The position numbers and the translations under genes were made by a program. A stretch of 64,000 nt of DNA from Parasponia andersonii (taxonomy: Eukaryota > Streptophyta > Magnoliopsida > Rosales > Cannabaceae), in NCBI GenBank assembly GCA_002914805.1, contig JXTB01000639.1, forward strand, positions 7,560-71,559. The letters are read 5' to 3'. Positions 23,533 to 36,038 of this stretch are shown in pieces. The notes under the pieces are model-generated. The model searched no databases and was not told the DNA's origin. It saw nothing but the letters and a program-made list of their open reading frames with translations. Numbering within the stretch: position 1 is the stretch's first letter; the number at the start of each line of letters is the position of its first letter.

Positions 23533-25291
23533 GTAAAATCAAAATGACTAAACACAAAAATGGAAGATTTTTAATTGTAAGACCCTAAAATAAAATATAC
23601 ATGAAAATGAACCAAGCTTAATGATTTAGACATAGATCCTTAAGAACAGATTTTTATCCATTAAAAATGTTTTCCAAAAATTAAAGATGTTTGCTCAAAA
23701 GTTGAAAAGACTAAAATGCAAAAACTTTGAGTATTTGGGTCAAAAGTGTAATTTTGAAAAAATTTGGATCGAATATGTGAGAAAGTTATTTCAGGCAGTT
23801 TTAAGACTATATTAAAGTGTAAAAGTAAATAAAGGAAGAATCTTTAACCAAAAAGATAAGTTATAACTCAATATTTACTATTAGAGGACATAAATATTAG
23901 AAATCTTAAGATTATGGGCGAAAATATAAACTATAAAACTTGAAATTTTGGGTTGGAAATTTGGTAAATAGAAAACATTATTTTAGATCTCTAATTGGGA
24001 TAAGAAAAGATTTACTTAAATTTAAGATATGAAATCAATTAAAGAAAATAAATAATCTATGCGTAATAATATTTAGCCTAAGGATGATTTTAGATTTTAA
24101 ATCTGTGTAGTCTTTAGTGTGTTTGACTCACTTATTATATTATGACTCTTAATTATGAATAAAAAAAATTAATCAAGAATAATTCAAAGTATTTGATGAA
24201 AATAAATATAACTAAGGAAAGTTAACTGATTTAAGATGATATTAATCAAATCAACAACCAAAATATTGATAGATTAAAAGGATCACCATGATAAAGGTTA
24301 AGGAGAATTAAATCTGATCCATCTAAGTTGAAAGTATAAATTAGTCAATGAATATAACATGACATTATTTCTCAAATGTGAAGTTTTATGTTTGATCAAG
24401 ACTGAGTCTTAGTTGTTTTAAGCCCACTAAGTAATTATAAGTTTAAAAAAAAAAGTATAAGTCTACTTTAACTTACTCTAACAAATAGACTATCTTAGTT
24501 GTTTTAAGCCCACTAAGTAATTAGAAGTTTTAAAAAAAAAAAGTATAAGTCTACTTTAACTTACTCTAACAAATAGACTATGCATATGTCAGGGCAAAAC
24601 GTCAACCTAGACGTACTTAATTAATGAGTAGAACTAGGACAATCATATTACGAGGTAAGTACAATTTCACCTATGGCATGGATGGTTTGAAAATATTTCA
24701 TGTTTGCAGTATGATATGTTTGAAATTATTTCATGTGTTAATTTGTCTTTATTTTATTATTGTATGGCCTATGTATATTGTACGCTTATAAAGATATATA
24801 TCCCATGCTATAAAAATGATGTATGCTTACTTTACAATGTTATCATACTTCAGTATACTTTCACAAAAGAAATGCTATATAAGTTTGGGTTTATTATTGA
24901 AGCGTACTCACTCATATTAAGAAAAGACTAAATAATATAAATAATTTAAAGGTGTCGTATCAACCTCTACTAGGAGAGGATATCCGAGGGAAAATAAGAC
25001 CGACCTCCTATAAGCGAGGATTCCTGAGGAAAAGTATGTTAAGATTATGACTGTAGGTGTTTTTAGTTAGGTCGCTCCCCTGGTTCTCCATTCGCTAGTA
25101 CACACTCAGTACGTACACCAAGTCCCATAAGAAAGATAAAGGACTTTGTGATAAAGAATGAGATAAAATCATGATAAAATATCTTATATTAAAGCATGAA
25201 GTAATGATTTCACAAAACAATATAATCGGACTTTCATAAAAGATTATTTGTTTATAAATAAAATATTTTGTGAGAATTACATTATACTTGC

Positions 25292-25305
25292 TGAGCAAAA
25301 GCTCA
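25292..25305. promoter_or_regulatory. conserved LTR hairpin TGAGC-aaaa-GCTCA
   Basis: Same stem as at 21964 and 59805. It lies about 700 bp before the LTR 3' end. The middle LTR (45796-49467) has lost this stretch. Confidence 0.45.
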
Positions 25306-25998
25306 CATTTTATGATTATCCATGTTATAGGTACCAAAGGAAAGAAACCCCTAATTTGATTGATGGGATAGCTAGAATCAAGGTGGGGATGAATGCGAGA
25401 CACGGGTAATAGAATACCACCTTTAAAATTACTTCTTCATATGTTCTTATTATGAGACAAATGATTTCAATTATGTAAGCTTGATGTTATTTGAAAACAT
25501 ACTTATAACTTGGCATTTTATTTCGCAATGCATGATTTTATTAAATTAAACTTGAAAATGTATTTCGATTTAATAGAATTTAAACAAAAGTTTTCCAAAA
25601 ATTTAAAAGAGAAAATTTTTTGATTTAAATAAACGCAAAACACAAGGAGTTCTGTCAAAAAGACCTAAACTGTCTAAGGAGAGCTTGGGACTTAAATGGT
25701 CCATATGTGACTCCCTTCCTCACCTGGGAGCCCTTTATGGTTGCACATTATTTAAATCACCCTAATAAAAAGTTTATAAACAAATTTAAATAAAAGTTAC
25801 TTAACCACCAAGAAGCATTTTACTTGTTTTCAAAATTTAAGTAAATGGTTAGTTATGAATATAAATCTCTTAAAAAGAAATAAAAGTATTTAAAAAAAAA
25901 AAAAAAATTTGTCATGAATTTTCAGCATCTAAATTTCTCTTTTTAAATAAGCTAAGAAGGTAAATAGTTAACGGTCCGAAAATTCGGGTCGTTACAGT

Positions 25999-26010
25999 TG
26001 GTATCAGAGA
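25999..26010 (+). other. element B primer-binding site (tRNA-Met)
   Basis: TGGTATCAGAGA lies two bases after the LTR end. It is complementary to the 3' end of plant initiator tRNA-Met (consensus TGGTATCAGAGC), with one mismatch at the last base. It primes minus-strand cDNA synthesis in active relatives. Confidence 0.8.
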
Positions 26011-26122
26011 GGGTATCCTACCATCCTACCTCGCATCCCTCTACAACATTTCAGACAACTTAAGTAAGTAGAATTTTTGCTTAGTATATTATTTAACCTT
26101 AAGAATATATGATGTAGTAGTA

Positions 26123-26411
26123 ATGGACACCCCGATAATCGACACTCTGATAGACTAAGAGATTACCCATCCTCAACTTTTTCGAGCCATAGTAGTGGTT
26201 GCTTTCAGAGCAGGACGACTAGCATATTACCTAGGAGAATCTACACCCAAAGCGTTAGGGAATTGGTTGCACGAAATAGAATAACTTTTACGAGTGTATC
26301 GTACCGAGGAGTATGAATGGACTACTCTTACAGTCATACAACTATGAAATATTGCTCGAGTATGGTGGCGAGCATCAGGACACATTGCAAACAATATGAG
26401 TTAGGAAACAT
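26123..26411 (+). pseudogene. element B upstream gag-like ORF (aORF), truncated by deletion
   Basis: The frame from the ATG at 26123 matches the first third of the aORF of element C: start MDTPIIDTLID, then ALGNWLHEIE, ARVWWRASGHIANNMS. It has in-frame stops at the same general class of sites (TGG/CAG/CGA-derived TAG, TGA). At about 26405-26411 it jumps to a sequence matching the pol region upstream of reverse transcriptase in A (TYNGDTKKQP against [10 protein letters not shown]). The rest of aORF, all gag and the protease are deleted. Confidence 0.7.
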
Positions 26412-27304
26412 TCACTTATAATGGAGATACTAAGAAGCAACCTTGAGTGATGATCTCAATAATACAAGCAAGGAGAATGTTGAGTAACAGGTGTCTGGGA
26501 TATCTAGCTAATATTCTAAATAAGAGTAAAGAAGAAAAAAAAAAGGCTAGAAGATGTAATCATCATTAAGGAGTACATTGATGTGTTTCCCAATGATCTG
26601 TCAGGACTACCACTAGAGCGAGAAATTTCCTTTGAGATCGAATTACTAACCAGTACTGCCGTTATTTCCAAAGCACTATACAGAATGGCACCTACTAAGC
26701 TTAAGGAGCTACAAACCCAATTACAAGAGTTATTAGATAAGGGTTTCATCAGACCAAGCCACTCACCATGGGGTGCACCTATGCTATTTGTGAAGAAGAA
26801 GGATGGAACATTCAGAATGTGTATCGACTATAGAGAATTGAATAAGGTGACAAGATAGATGACTTATTCGATCAACTAAATAGGGTTGTAGTTTTCTCAA
26901 AGATCGATTTGCGATCGGGCTATCATCAACTAAGAATTAAAAAGAGTGGTATTCTGAAGTCTGCCTTTCGAATGTGATTTAGGCATTATGAGTTCTTAGT
27001 GATGCCTTTTAGGCTAACCAATGCTCCTATAGCATTTGTGGACATGATGAATAGAGTGTTCAAGAAATACTTGGACAAATTTGCCATAGTCTTTATTGGT
27101 GACATCTTGATTTACTCAAGGTCTCAAGCGAAACACGAACAGTACCTTATGAAGCATTTTATGAAGCATCTTACAATAACAGCTACCAGGCCTCTATCAA
27201 GGCAGCATCTTATGAAGCATTTTATGGAAGAAGATGTAGATCCCCAATCCATTGGTTTAAACCTCGGGAGAAACATTTAGAAACCACTAATTTCATAAAG
27301 GAAA
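26412..27304 (+). pseudogene. element B pol, 5' part: partial RT joined to integrase
   Basis: It contains the reverse transcriptase N-half with [19 protein letters not shown] and [11 protein letters not shown], then a small deletion and stop, then [14 protein letters not shown] and the palm motif [12 protein letters not shown], where the family has FIDDI (one catalytic Asp replaced by Gly). After HEQYL the sequence jumps to the integrase C-terminal half ([16 protein letters not shown], the family's [11 protein letters not shown] region), with a short repeat of 'ttatgaagcattttatg' at the joint. RNase H and the integrase core are missing. The reading is cut at 27304 by element A and resumes at 45244 (TSD GGAAA). 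Confidence 0.8.
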
Positions 27305-27967
27305 TGTAACGATCCGACTTTTAAGACCGATATCTACGTATATTCTTAACTTAATTTATTCTTTTAAAAGTCACGAACTTGGACTATGAAAATTCATGAC
27401 AAATTTTTTTTTATATATAATTCTCATAAGATAGTTAACCAATTATTCTAAACGTCATATTAAGAAATTTATAGAAACTATTGAAGGAAATATTATTATT
27501 TTTTTATGAGATTCAAATAATACGCAACTAAAAGGGCTTCCAAGTGAGGAGGGGCGTCACAAATGGATCTCTTTTGACAAAGCTCATTTAGTCTTACATT
27601 TGTTTAAATCAATATATTAGATAATAAAACAACATAATTATCTAAAAATCTTTAATTACTAAAAGTATACTTCAAGATAATATATATATATATATATATA
27701 GTATTCTATAAAGGAATTTTTAGATAAAATTAGTCATATTGTATATGTAAAAACTCGGATTTTGGGAGGGTAATTTGGACATTTTAAAAAATTTTGGGAT
27801 ATAATAGGGGGATTAATTTGCAAAAGTTTTGTGTGGAAAGACTAAATTGCAAATTTTGGGGGATGGAATTGAAAGAGATTTGAAATTTTGGGGACTTATG
27901 TGCAATTTTTGAAAAATTGCATAGTCCCATATATTCTCACTCACTTGGGTATCATTTCTCTCTCTCT

Positions 27968-28005
27968 NNNNNNNNNNNNNNNNNNNNNNNNNNNNNNNNN
28001 NNNNN
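27968..28005. other. assembly gap (38 N)
   Basis: The run of N is flanked by (tc)n on the left and (ta)n on the right, so it probably covers a collapsed dinucleotide repeat inside the D LTR. The open frame crossing it (27917-28153) is not meaningful. Confidence 0.95.
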
Positions 28006-28038
<33 letters not shown>

Positions 28039-28498
28039 CCTATGTTTGGTGACCAACACGGAAATCAAGATTGGACGGTCGAGATTTGCCTCGATTTGTA
28101 TGCCACTGGCCCGGTGTGGGCCTGAACCCAAATTGGATAAGTTATATATCTAACCTAGCTATTTTGGGTGCTGAGAATTCAGTGATGAGGTCCGTTTGTG
28201 GAATTGAAGCTCCGTTGAGAAGTTGGTTTTTCAGAAGAGGACGATGAGGGCCTAGAATTGGTACCCGATCCTCTGGACGATTGTCAACGATACCTTGAGG
28301 ATTTAATAGCGTGGTATCACTATTCGAGCGAGGTAGGGACTCAATTACCTCTGTTTTATATCAACTTATTTTCTACAACATATGAGAACAAATGTGACTT
28401 TCGGTTTTCTTGAACATCTGTGAAGGAAATTGATTGTATGATATATAAATATTGTATTGCTTTGGGAATTTTCTGAATGCAGATTATTTTGGGTATAT

Positions 28499-28506
28499 TA
28501 TAAATA
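28499..28506 (+). promoter_or_regulatory. TATA box candidate of element D LTR
   Basis: attataaatagggtcg about 750 bp into the LTR, the best TATA-type sequence in the LTR outside the (ta)n arrays. Confidence 0.45.
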
Positions 28507-28981
28507 GGGTCGTTATGCTGCCCGTTTTCCTATAAAACCTAGTATGCTGATTCTATCGAAAAATCTGAGCATGATTATATTCACACTTCGGTTCTGTATT
28601 GTACGTATCATAAGATCATATATGAACACCATGTTAGGATCATGGGTTTACAGTGTGGCACTACGTGCCCCACCATCAGTATAGAGTCTGTAGACCCGTG
28701 CAGGGTTTTGTTAGTTCTGATTATCTCCCTATTTGGCAGGCTTAGGTAATTCGGTTGCCCCTCCAAGTTTGGTAGGTGACACACGGGCGTCCCCTTCAAG
28801 TATGGGCTTAGGTCTTAGGCAGGCTGTTAGGCATACTTAGTGCCATCATCCTAGGTTTCCACAGATGAGAGGATGAGAGCTCATGGGTATGGGTTGATTT
28901 GTGTCATGTGCATATAAATTGAATGGTTTTGATTACACTGCTTTATATATATATATATATATATATGGATTTCCGGTTTGG

Positions 28982-29019
<38 letters not shown>

Positions 29020-29569
29020 TTGGACTAAACTAACCATGCAGGATTCTCCATCACTAAAATATTTTCGACTGAGGTAATTGTTTTTCCTACTGGCATTTTG
29101 ATGCTCACCCCTTCCTCTTTTCCTCAGGTGGTGTCCAGTGCGACTTGGGAGATCAAGAGGAGTAAGAGGTCATCTTGACTGTAGTTTGTTATCTTGGTAA
29201 TGCTCAGGGTGTGAAGTCATGGTGTTTAGATTGTTTGGGATCTGTTTAGCATTGAACCAAAATTACTACTTTCAATTTTGTCTGTGAACTTATGTATGCC
29301 ATTTTGTGATTTGATTTTCGACATGGATGATGATGATGCTTGGACCTATATTTGATTTCACGTTTTTAAATAATTATTCGATCTATGTTTAATGGTGTAT
29401 ACGAACTGTGGGAGTGGTTCACGGGATGAAATTCCAATTATTTTATTTAAATGGACCGTTTTATAAAACTAGAACTTTTGACACTTTTTAAATAAATCGA
29501 GGAATTTTCCATCTTTGTGAAATTCCCCTTCTGCCACTGGCCTGGGTTTTGGGTCGTGACAGAAATTTT

Positions 29570-29581
29570 TGGTATCAGAGC
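29570..29581 (+). other. element D primer-binding site (tRNA-Met)
   Basis: TGGTATCAGAGC, an exact match to the plant initiator tRNA-Met primer-site consensus, eight bases after the LTR end. Confidence 0.9.
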
Positions 29582-29695
29582 TTTGAGTTTAATAGCTCAG
29601 ATGTATCGCCATTAAACTAAATTGAAATTGATTTTATGACAAGCATTCATCATTATCGCATTGACAGTTTGGCATATTGTTTCAGACTTGTAAGG

Positions 29696-30826
29696 ATGCC
29701 TCTAAAAAGAGTTCCGAGGTACCAGCCGGACGCCGAACCTCCTCGTCTGGATTTCACTCATCTGATCGGGGCAATGCAGCAGGCATTCGTCTAGATGAGC
29801 AATCCAGACTATCAGCCTCTACCTTCAAGGGAACATCAGTTGGATCAGGCTAATCATCTCCAACGGTTCATGCATCTCCAGCCAGGGCAGTTTGATGGTA
29901 GGCCAAGAGCTCTCATGGCAGTTGCTTGGTTGCGTGAGATGGAGAGGCACTTTCGGGCCCTTGGTACTCCGGTTGAGTTTTGGGCTATATTTTCCGTTAC
30001 CCGTTTGATGGGGAGTGCCATTCATTGGTGGGAGACAGTGGAACGGATGCAAGATGTAGTGGGCTTGACTTGGGAAGACTTTGAACAGATTTTCAAGGCC
30101 TAGTATGCCAATAAGGATCAACAAGATGAAGTTGTGAACCGGTTTGAGACTTTGATCCAAGGTAACAGAACGGCGAATGAGTACCTGATAGAGTTCACTG
30201 AGTTGGCAAGTGTTGCTCTTGGACCAGGTACAAGTGAGAAGTACCGAGTTACCAAGTTCAGGAGTCGTCTGAATCGGAACATTTTCAACAGGATTGGTAC
30301 TCAGAATTTCCATACTCTCCCTGAGATTGCAGTGGCCGCCCAGCGGGCAGAGGCCATCGAAGAAGGATTAGATTCCAGGAGGAACCAACAGAGAAGAAAT
30401 GACAGGAAAGCCACTAGAAGAAACCAGGGGCAGTGGTTAGCCCAAGGCACTCCGAACAGTGGGAGCTCGAATAGCATTGGTTCTTCAGGGGGTGGCAGAG
30501 GCAGTCCGTATGGAGGATGCTTTGTTTGTGGCCAGCAGGATCATCAGAAGAAGGAGTATCCCAACCGTCTGCAGAAATCTCCTCTTTCTCAGGGAGGACC
30601 GCAGAGGAGCCAATCCAATTTTGTTTCTTATCAAAACACTCAAGCATGGCCTTTACTTCCCCTCAGCCTTATCAGCATCAGTACTGCCCTCAGGGTTTTA
30701 CTTAAAACTTTCAGACTCCTCGGGCCTCAGGGAGTTAGGGTGGGTGCGGATATGGCAATAGTGGTCCAGGATCAAGCAACAGCCGTCCTAGTCAGGGAAG
30801 AGGCAATAAGGGGAAAGGGAAGGTGA
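29696..30826 (+). pseudogene. element D gag (capsid and nucleocapsid), broken
   Basis: The frame runs from ATG 29696 (MPLKRVPRYQPDAEPPRLDF) with in-frame TAG at 29792 and 30101. The capsid domain is plain: FDGRPRALMAVAWLREMERH, IHWWETVERM and the helix VNRFETLIQGNRTANEYLIE. The nucleocapsid part has a zinc knuckle CFVCGQQDHQKKEY in which the last Cys of CCHC is Tyr. Relatives have one continuous gag-pol frame. Here a frameshift between about 30620 and 30720 separates gag from pol, since the Gly/Ser-rich linker leading to GNKGKGK is in the pol frame. Antisense frames over this region are shadows. Confidence 0.85.
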
Positions 30827-33800
30827 TTGGCCAAGCCTATGCTTTTACTGGGGCAGACGACACTCAGGATCGCACCGGCCGAGGTGTTGTTGACGGTATG
30901 ATCCTTCTTTCATACTCTTGGGCACATGTTTTGTTTGATACTGGTGCATCCCATTCATTCATATCCTTGTTGTTTACTCAACTATTGGGATTGGAATTTT
31001 CTGATTTGGATTATGTATTGACGTTGGGTACACCTTCGGGAGGAGTAGCCGATGTGTCTAGTGTGTATAAGTCTTATCGGGTTGTGATTAGTGATAGGAA
31101 GCTTCTTGCAGATTTGATTGTATTGCCGATGGGACAATATGACGTGATACTCAGTATGGATTGGTTATCAAAGTATCGAGCCATTGTAGACTGTCATAAG
31201 AAGTGGGTGACTCTTTTTCCTAGTGATGGGCAACCTATTATCGATCAGGCTGGGATGAGTCCGTTGAAGCCTAGTCTGATTCTAAAAGCATGCATGGGTG
31301 GAAGGAAGAATTTCAAGTGTTATGGGAACTTGTTTACCATGGATGGCGAGGTGAAGACAGACGATCTAGACCCATGGATTCCGATGGTAGGTGAGTATTC
31401 GAAGGTGTTTCCTGAAGACTTACCGGGATTACCACCTGATAGGGAGATCGAGTTCTGTATTGAACTAGTTCCTAGAGCTCAGCCAGTTTCTATTCCAGCC
31501 TATCGTATGGCGCCTGCTGAGATAGAAGAATTGAGAGAATAGTTGGATGATCTGCTTTCCAAAGTCTTTATTCGCAGTAGCACTTCTCCTTGGGGTGCTC
31601 ATGTTTTGTTTGCGAAGAAAGTTGATGGTTTGTTGAGACTCTATGTGGACTACAGGAAGTTGAATCAGTTGACAGTGAAGAACAATTATCCTTTGCTAAG
31701 GATAGATGAGTTATTTGATTAACTCAGTGGTTCAAGGTTCTTCTCCAAGATCGATTTGAGATCCGGTTATCATCAGTTGAAGATAAGGGAAGACGATATA
31801 CCTAAGACAGCATTCAGAATTCGATATGGTCATTTTAAGTTTCTAGTGATGCCATTTGATTTAACGAATGCACCTGCAGCCTTTATGGATCTCATGAATC
31901 AGATTTTCAGGCCGTTTTTGGATCGTTTTATGGTTGTGCTCATCAACGACATCCTGGTGTATTCCAAGACTCGAGAAGAGCATGCCGAATATCTGAGGAT
32001 AGTACTTAAGACCTTGAGAGATCATCAGTTGTATGCCAAGAAATCGAAGTGTGACTTTTGGATATCAGAAGTGAAGTTCTTAGGTCATATGATTTCTCAC
32101 AGAGGTATTTCAATCGATCCCACTAAGATAGAAGCTGTTCTGGAGTGGGAGAGACCAAGAAATATGATGGAGGTACGTAGTTTCCTTGGATTGGCAGGCT
32201 ACCACCGTCGTTTTGTGCAAGATTTCTCGAGAATCGCTTTGCCTTTGACGAAGTTGACCAGGAAGGACGTCAAGCTTGTTTGGGATCACGAAAGTGAAGA
32301 AGCTTTTGTAAAGTTGAAGCAGAGTTTAACCACCCACTTGTTCTTACTATTCCTGACAGTAACGAACCTTATGTGGTGTATACCGATGCTTCAAAGACAT
32401 GTATTGATGTAGAATGGTCGAGTTATAGCTTATGCTTCTCGTCAGTTGAAGCCATATGAGAAGAACTATCCCACCTATGATCTGGAGTTTGCAGCAGTGA
32501 TCTTTGCCTTGAAGATTTGGCGATGTTGCTTGTATGGTGTGAAGTTCGACATATTCTCTGATCATAAGAGTTTGAAGTACATTTTTACTCAGAAAGATTT
32601 GAACTTGAGACAGCGAAGATGGCTTGAGTATATGAAGGATTATGACTTCAACCTACAGTATCATCTTGGTAAGGCCAAAGTTGTAGCTGATATACTGAGT
32701 AGGAAGCCTCGTGGTGCATTAGCTGCACTGGTGTTTGAAGATTGGAGGAACTCGGTTGCGATTGGTGACTATAACTTGCAGTACTTCAAGAATGAAGGGG
32801 TTGCTTGCCTGAGCAACATTGTGATTTCACCATCACTTCTCCAGACTATCCAACAGAGTCAATAGCAAGACAAGGAGTTGAGGACAATCTAGAACTGGCT
32901 TCAGAATGGTGAATAGTTAGATGGTTGAAGCATTAACAAATAAGGGTTTTCGCTTTTCAATGGGAAGTTGGTTGTAGCTAATGGCCCTAATCTTCGAGAA
33001 ACCATTCTAACTGAGGCTCACAAATCAAGGTTCACAGTATATCCGGGTAGTACCAAGATGTACCGGGACTTGAAGCGGCAGTATTGGTGGAAAGGTATGA
33101 AGAAGGATGTAGCTACCTTTGTGACTAAGTGTTGGACTTGTCAGCAAGTCAAGGTTGAACACCAGAGGCCAGCTGGGTTACTTCAGCCATTGCCCATTTC
33201 GGAATGGAAGTGGGACAAGTTCATGATGGACTTCGTGACTAGTTTGCCAAAGACCTTGAGGAAGAATGACACAGTTTGGGTGGTAGTCGATCGGTTAATG
33301 AAGAGTGCTCACTTTATACCGATCCGGATGGACTACTCACTTACTAAGCTCAGTAGACTGTATATGGAGAACATCATATGCTTGCATGGTGTGCCTTCAA
33401 GNATAGTCTCCGACAGAGATCCAAGGTTCACTTCTAAGTTTTGGAGAGCCTTACAGAAAGCATTGGGTACACAGTTGGATATCAGTACGGCTCACTATCC
33501 GGAGTTAGATGGTCAGTCTAAAAGGACTATTCAGATTCTTGAGGACATGCTACATTGTTGCATACTGGATTTTGGTGGGAACTGGGATGATCATCTTCCT
33601 TTGGTGGAATTTGCTTACAATAATAGTTGCCAGACCAGTGTGGGTGTGGCCCCATATGAAGTGTTGTATAGAAGACCGTGCAGATCACCTTTGTGTTGGG
33701 CAGAATCCAAAGAGCGTGTTACTCTTGGACCTGAACTGATTGAAGAGACTACTGAGAAGATCAAGGATATCCAAGGGAGACTCAAGGAGATTCAGAGTCG

Positions 33801-34066
33801 CCAGAAGAGTTATGCTGACCTGAAGAGACTTGAGGTAGAGTTCGATACTGGTGATTCCGTATCCTTGAAAGTGACGACAAGGCGAGGTGCGACAAGATTT
33901 GGGGTTAAGGGTAAGCTTACTCCAAGGTATATTGGTCCCTTTGAGATCACTGAGAAAATTGGACCAGTGGCGTATCGCTTGAATCTGCCTGCATAGTTGG
34001 GTCATGTGCATAACGTGTTTTACGTGTCGATGTTGAGAAAGTACACGTCGGACCCATCTCATGTTG
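30823..34066 (+). pseudogene. element D pol: protease, RT, RNase H, integrase, 3' truncated
   Basis: Order PR-RT-RH-IN, the Ty3/gypsy order, kept in one frame with stops (31540, about 31720, 32410, 32863, several to 32945, and 33994). PR: LFDTGASHSFIS near 30931. [26 protein letters not shown], and [11 protein letters not shown] in place of FIDD, so a catalytic Asp is Asn. RNase [11 protein letters not shown] and [10 protein letters not shown], with an early part disrupted near 32340. Integrase: zinc region EAH...YPG...CWTC with the second His replaced, catalytic MMDFV and VSDRDPRF, and QSKRTI where the catalytic Glu is Lys. After VSMLRKYTSDPSHV the element stops and A's LTR resumes, so the C-terminus and 3' LTR are gone. 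One N at 33402. Confidence 0.85.
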
Positions 34067-34988
34067 TTTCACATTAAAATTGAAGAATTTTGGTGTATAA
34101 TGCGTAGTTAAGGAATTTTATATTCTAGTCCATAATTCTATTTATTCTAAAAATTTACATGAATCCATATGAAATAAACCAAAATCTAAAGATTATGGTT
34201 TAGAATTTATAAACAATATTTATCACTATTTGTTTTTCCAATTTAGAATTTATAATAAAATTGCTAAAGATGCGACTAAACGAAAATTATTAAATTTTCG
34301 GGAGTGTTTTATAAATTAAACAAACTCAAAATTTTAAAAGCACATTACTAACATTTTATAACTTATGTATAATATTTGAAATTCTAAAAAGATAATTTCA
34401 TAGCACTTTAATCACTTGTAATTATACCATTAGAATTTATTTCAGCATTTTGAAATATTGAAGCATTGTATATTTCGAAAATTATAATTAATTTTATAGA
34501 CATTAAAAAATTATGAAAACTTCCAGAAATGATTTTAACATATATATGAACAATAGTTAAAATTTCAACCAAAAATAAAAACGTTTGCCCTTTGAAATCA
34601 TAGAATTAATTATATAAATTCCGTTTTACAGCTTTTCTTAACTAACGACTAACTTGTATTAAATGATTTTTATAAAATTATAGGAATAGGGTATAAAAGT
34701 GAAACTTTTCAAAAATTAAGTACACATATAGAAATACTTTTCACAAAAATTTCAGACCTTAATAAGATCTGTAACTCTATATATATCATATATTGAATTT
34801 AAACCTAAGTGTAATAAAATATACAAATCTTGAAAGACAAAGAGTTCTAAAAATTACCTTTTTTTTTTTGAAACTTGAAGAACTCTAAGAGAAAATTCTT
34901 GAAATCACAATGGATGAAATAGAAACTTTGAGAGAAAGATGAAGGAAAAGAAATGAAGAAACTTGATTATGTTTACAAAAGAGTGCCC

Positions 34989-34996
34989 TATTTATA
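34989..34996 (-). promoter_or_regulatory. TATA box of element A left LTR
   Basis: The minus strand reads cttataaatagggc; the right LTR has the equivalent at 44264-44271. Confidence 0.55.
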
Positions 34997-35423
34997 AGCT
35001 AATTATGTACATAAAATATAATTAAAAATTAATTCAAAAAGAAATAATAATCACCACTTATCTAACTTTTTTTTTTATTTGTTATCTTTTTATCATGCAA
35101 TTAAATTAATTTTAGTTACCTAACTATGCTTCATCCACTTAAAAAAAATAATGTATTATCTTATCATATCTATATTTAATATCCATAAAATCTATATAAT
35201 GGATATACCATTCAAATAACTAATGCATTATTATATAACTTACCTAATTTTTGTTTTGTTTTCTAATGTAATTAATAAATTTCTTTTATTTTAATGGTAA
35301 TAATATATAAATAAAATATATTAATGATCTTTTACATCATTTTCGATTTATATAAGTAAAATGATGAATATATATGCATATTACTAAAATGTGTTAATGG
35401 CTACACCACTAATTCTTCTTTTA

Positions 35424-35460
<37 letters not shown>

Positions 35461-36038
35461 TCTTACTTTTGACTATTAAAGTTATTACTTGGGCTTGAAA
35501 TATTTACTTCAACTTGGGCTCTCCTATTACCTATTGGGTCAAGCTAAATGATATTGGGCTAAAGGATTAAAACCCATAACAATTACAAATAAGAATACTA
35601 ACAATTTCAAATTTTGACTTTCCTATTACCTATTGGGCCAAGATAAATGATATTTGAACTCAAATAATTTATGGCCTAATCGTAAACATGATTAACTAGG
35701 CCTATTTCATATTAACAACAATAGCCATAAATATTGTAAAATAATTTATACTTGTAATTAGGCACATAGTTCAACTTGGCTTTCTTGTGTGTATTTCATT
35801 GCAACATATTCACAAAATTCATTGTGTATAACTACTCAATTTCTATGATCAAAGAAATGTAATATACATAATAAAATTTTAGACAAAAAAAAATTAACAT
35901 GATAAATTCATTTTTCAAAAGGATACACTAATATTAAAATATCATGATAAATAATTATTAAATTTATTTTTTTTTCAAGTCTAGGGTTTTCTCGGGTTTT
36001 ACAATCTCTCCTACTTATGAAATTTTCGTCCTCAAAAA

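Larger units (their letters stand above)
22158..25996 (+). mobile_element. 5' LTR of element B (Ty3/gypsy, chromovirus-like), 3839 bp
   Basis: It starts tataaccccctagg, where the sister LTRs have tgtaatcccctagg (so the TG is mutated), and ends ggtcgttaca immediately before a tRNA-Met primer site. It matches the LTRs at 45796-49467 and 56550-60464 along its length. It contains a TATA box at 23080-23088 and the hairpin at 25292-25305. A local duplication of about 80 bp is visible at about 24405-24580 ('ttagttgttttaagcccact' twice). The AAT microsatellite at 23507-23532 is internal. Confidence 0.85.
27746..29561 (+). mobile_element. element D 5' LTR, 1816 bp
   Basis: It starts TGTAAAAACTCGG and ends GGGTCGTGACA, followed by a tRNA-Met primer site. 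Candidate target bases gtata precede it (27741-27745), matching 42309-42313 in the intact LTR of A. It includes a TATA box near 28499, a 'gatgctcacccc' block near 29100, three (ta)n arrays (28006-28035, about 28943-28966, 28983-29016) and the assembly gap. A related inverted LTR lies at 2170-4082. Confidence 0.85.
27305..36003 (-). mobile_element. element A left (3') LTR, interrupted by element D
   Basis: Element A lies on the minus strand. This LTR copy consists of 27305-27745 and 34067-36003. Compared with the right LTR it lacks about 1048 bp (the equivalent of 42314-43361) at the point where element D sits. The outer edge tgtaacga at 27305 is preceded by the target duplication ggaaa (27300-27304). 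The inner edge ...gggttttaca at 36003 is followed by the minus-strand polypurine tract (aagtaggagagat). A minus-strand TATA box lies at 34989-34996. Confidence 0.85.

Noticed and set aside
23375..23557. Minus-strand poly-Leu frame
   Set aside because: Translation of an (aat)n microsatellite in the LTR.
27917..28153. Plus-strand frame crossing the gap
   Set aside because: It contains 38 unknown bases and (ta)n repeats.
29825..30313. 162-codon minus-strand frame
   Set aside because: It is exactly antisense to the recognisable D gag, which explains the codon pattern. No independent family resemblance.
30459..30761. Alternative plus-strand frame of 100 codons in D gag
   Set aside because: Shadow of gag in another frame. 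The zinc knuckle and linker belong to the gag/pol frames.
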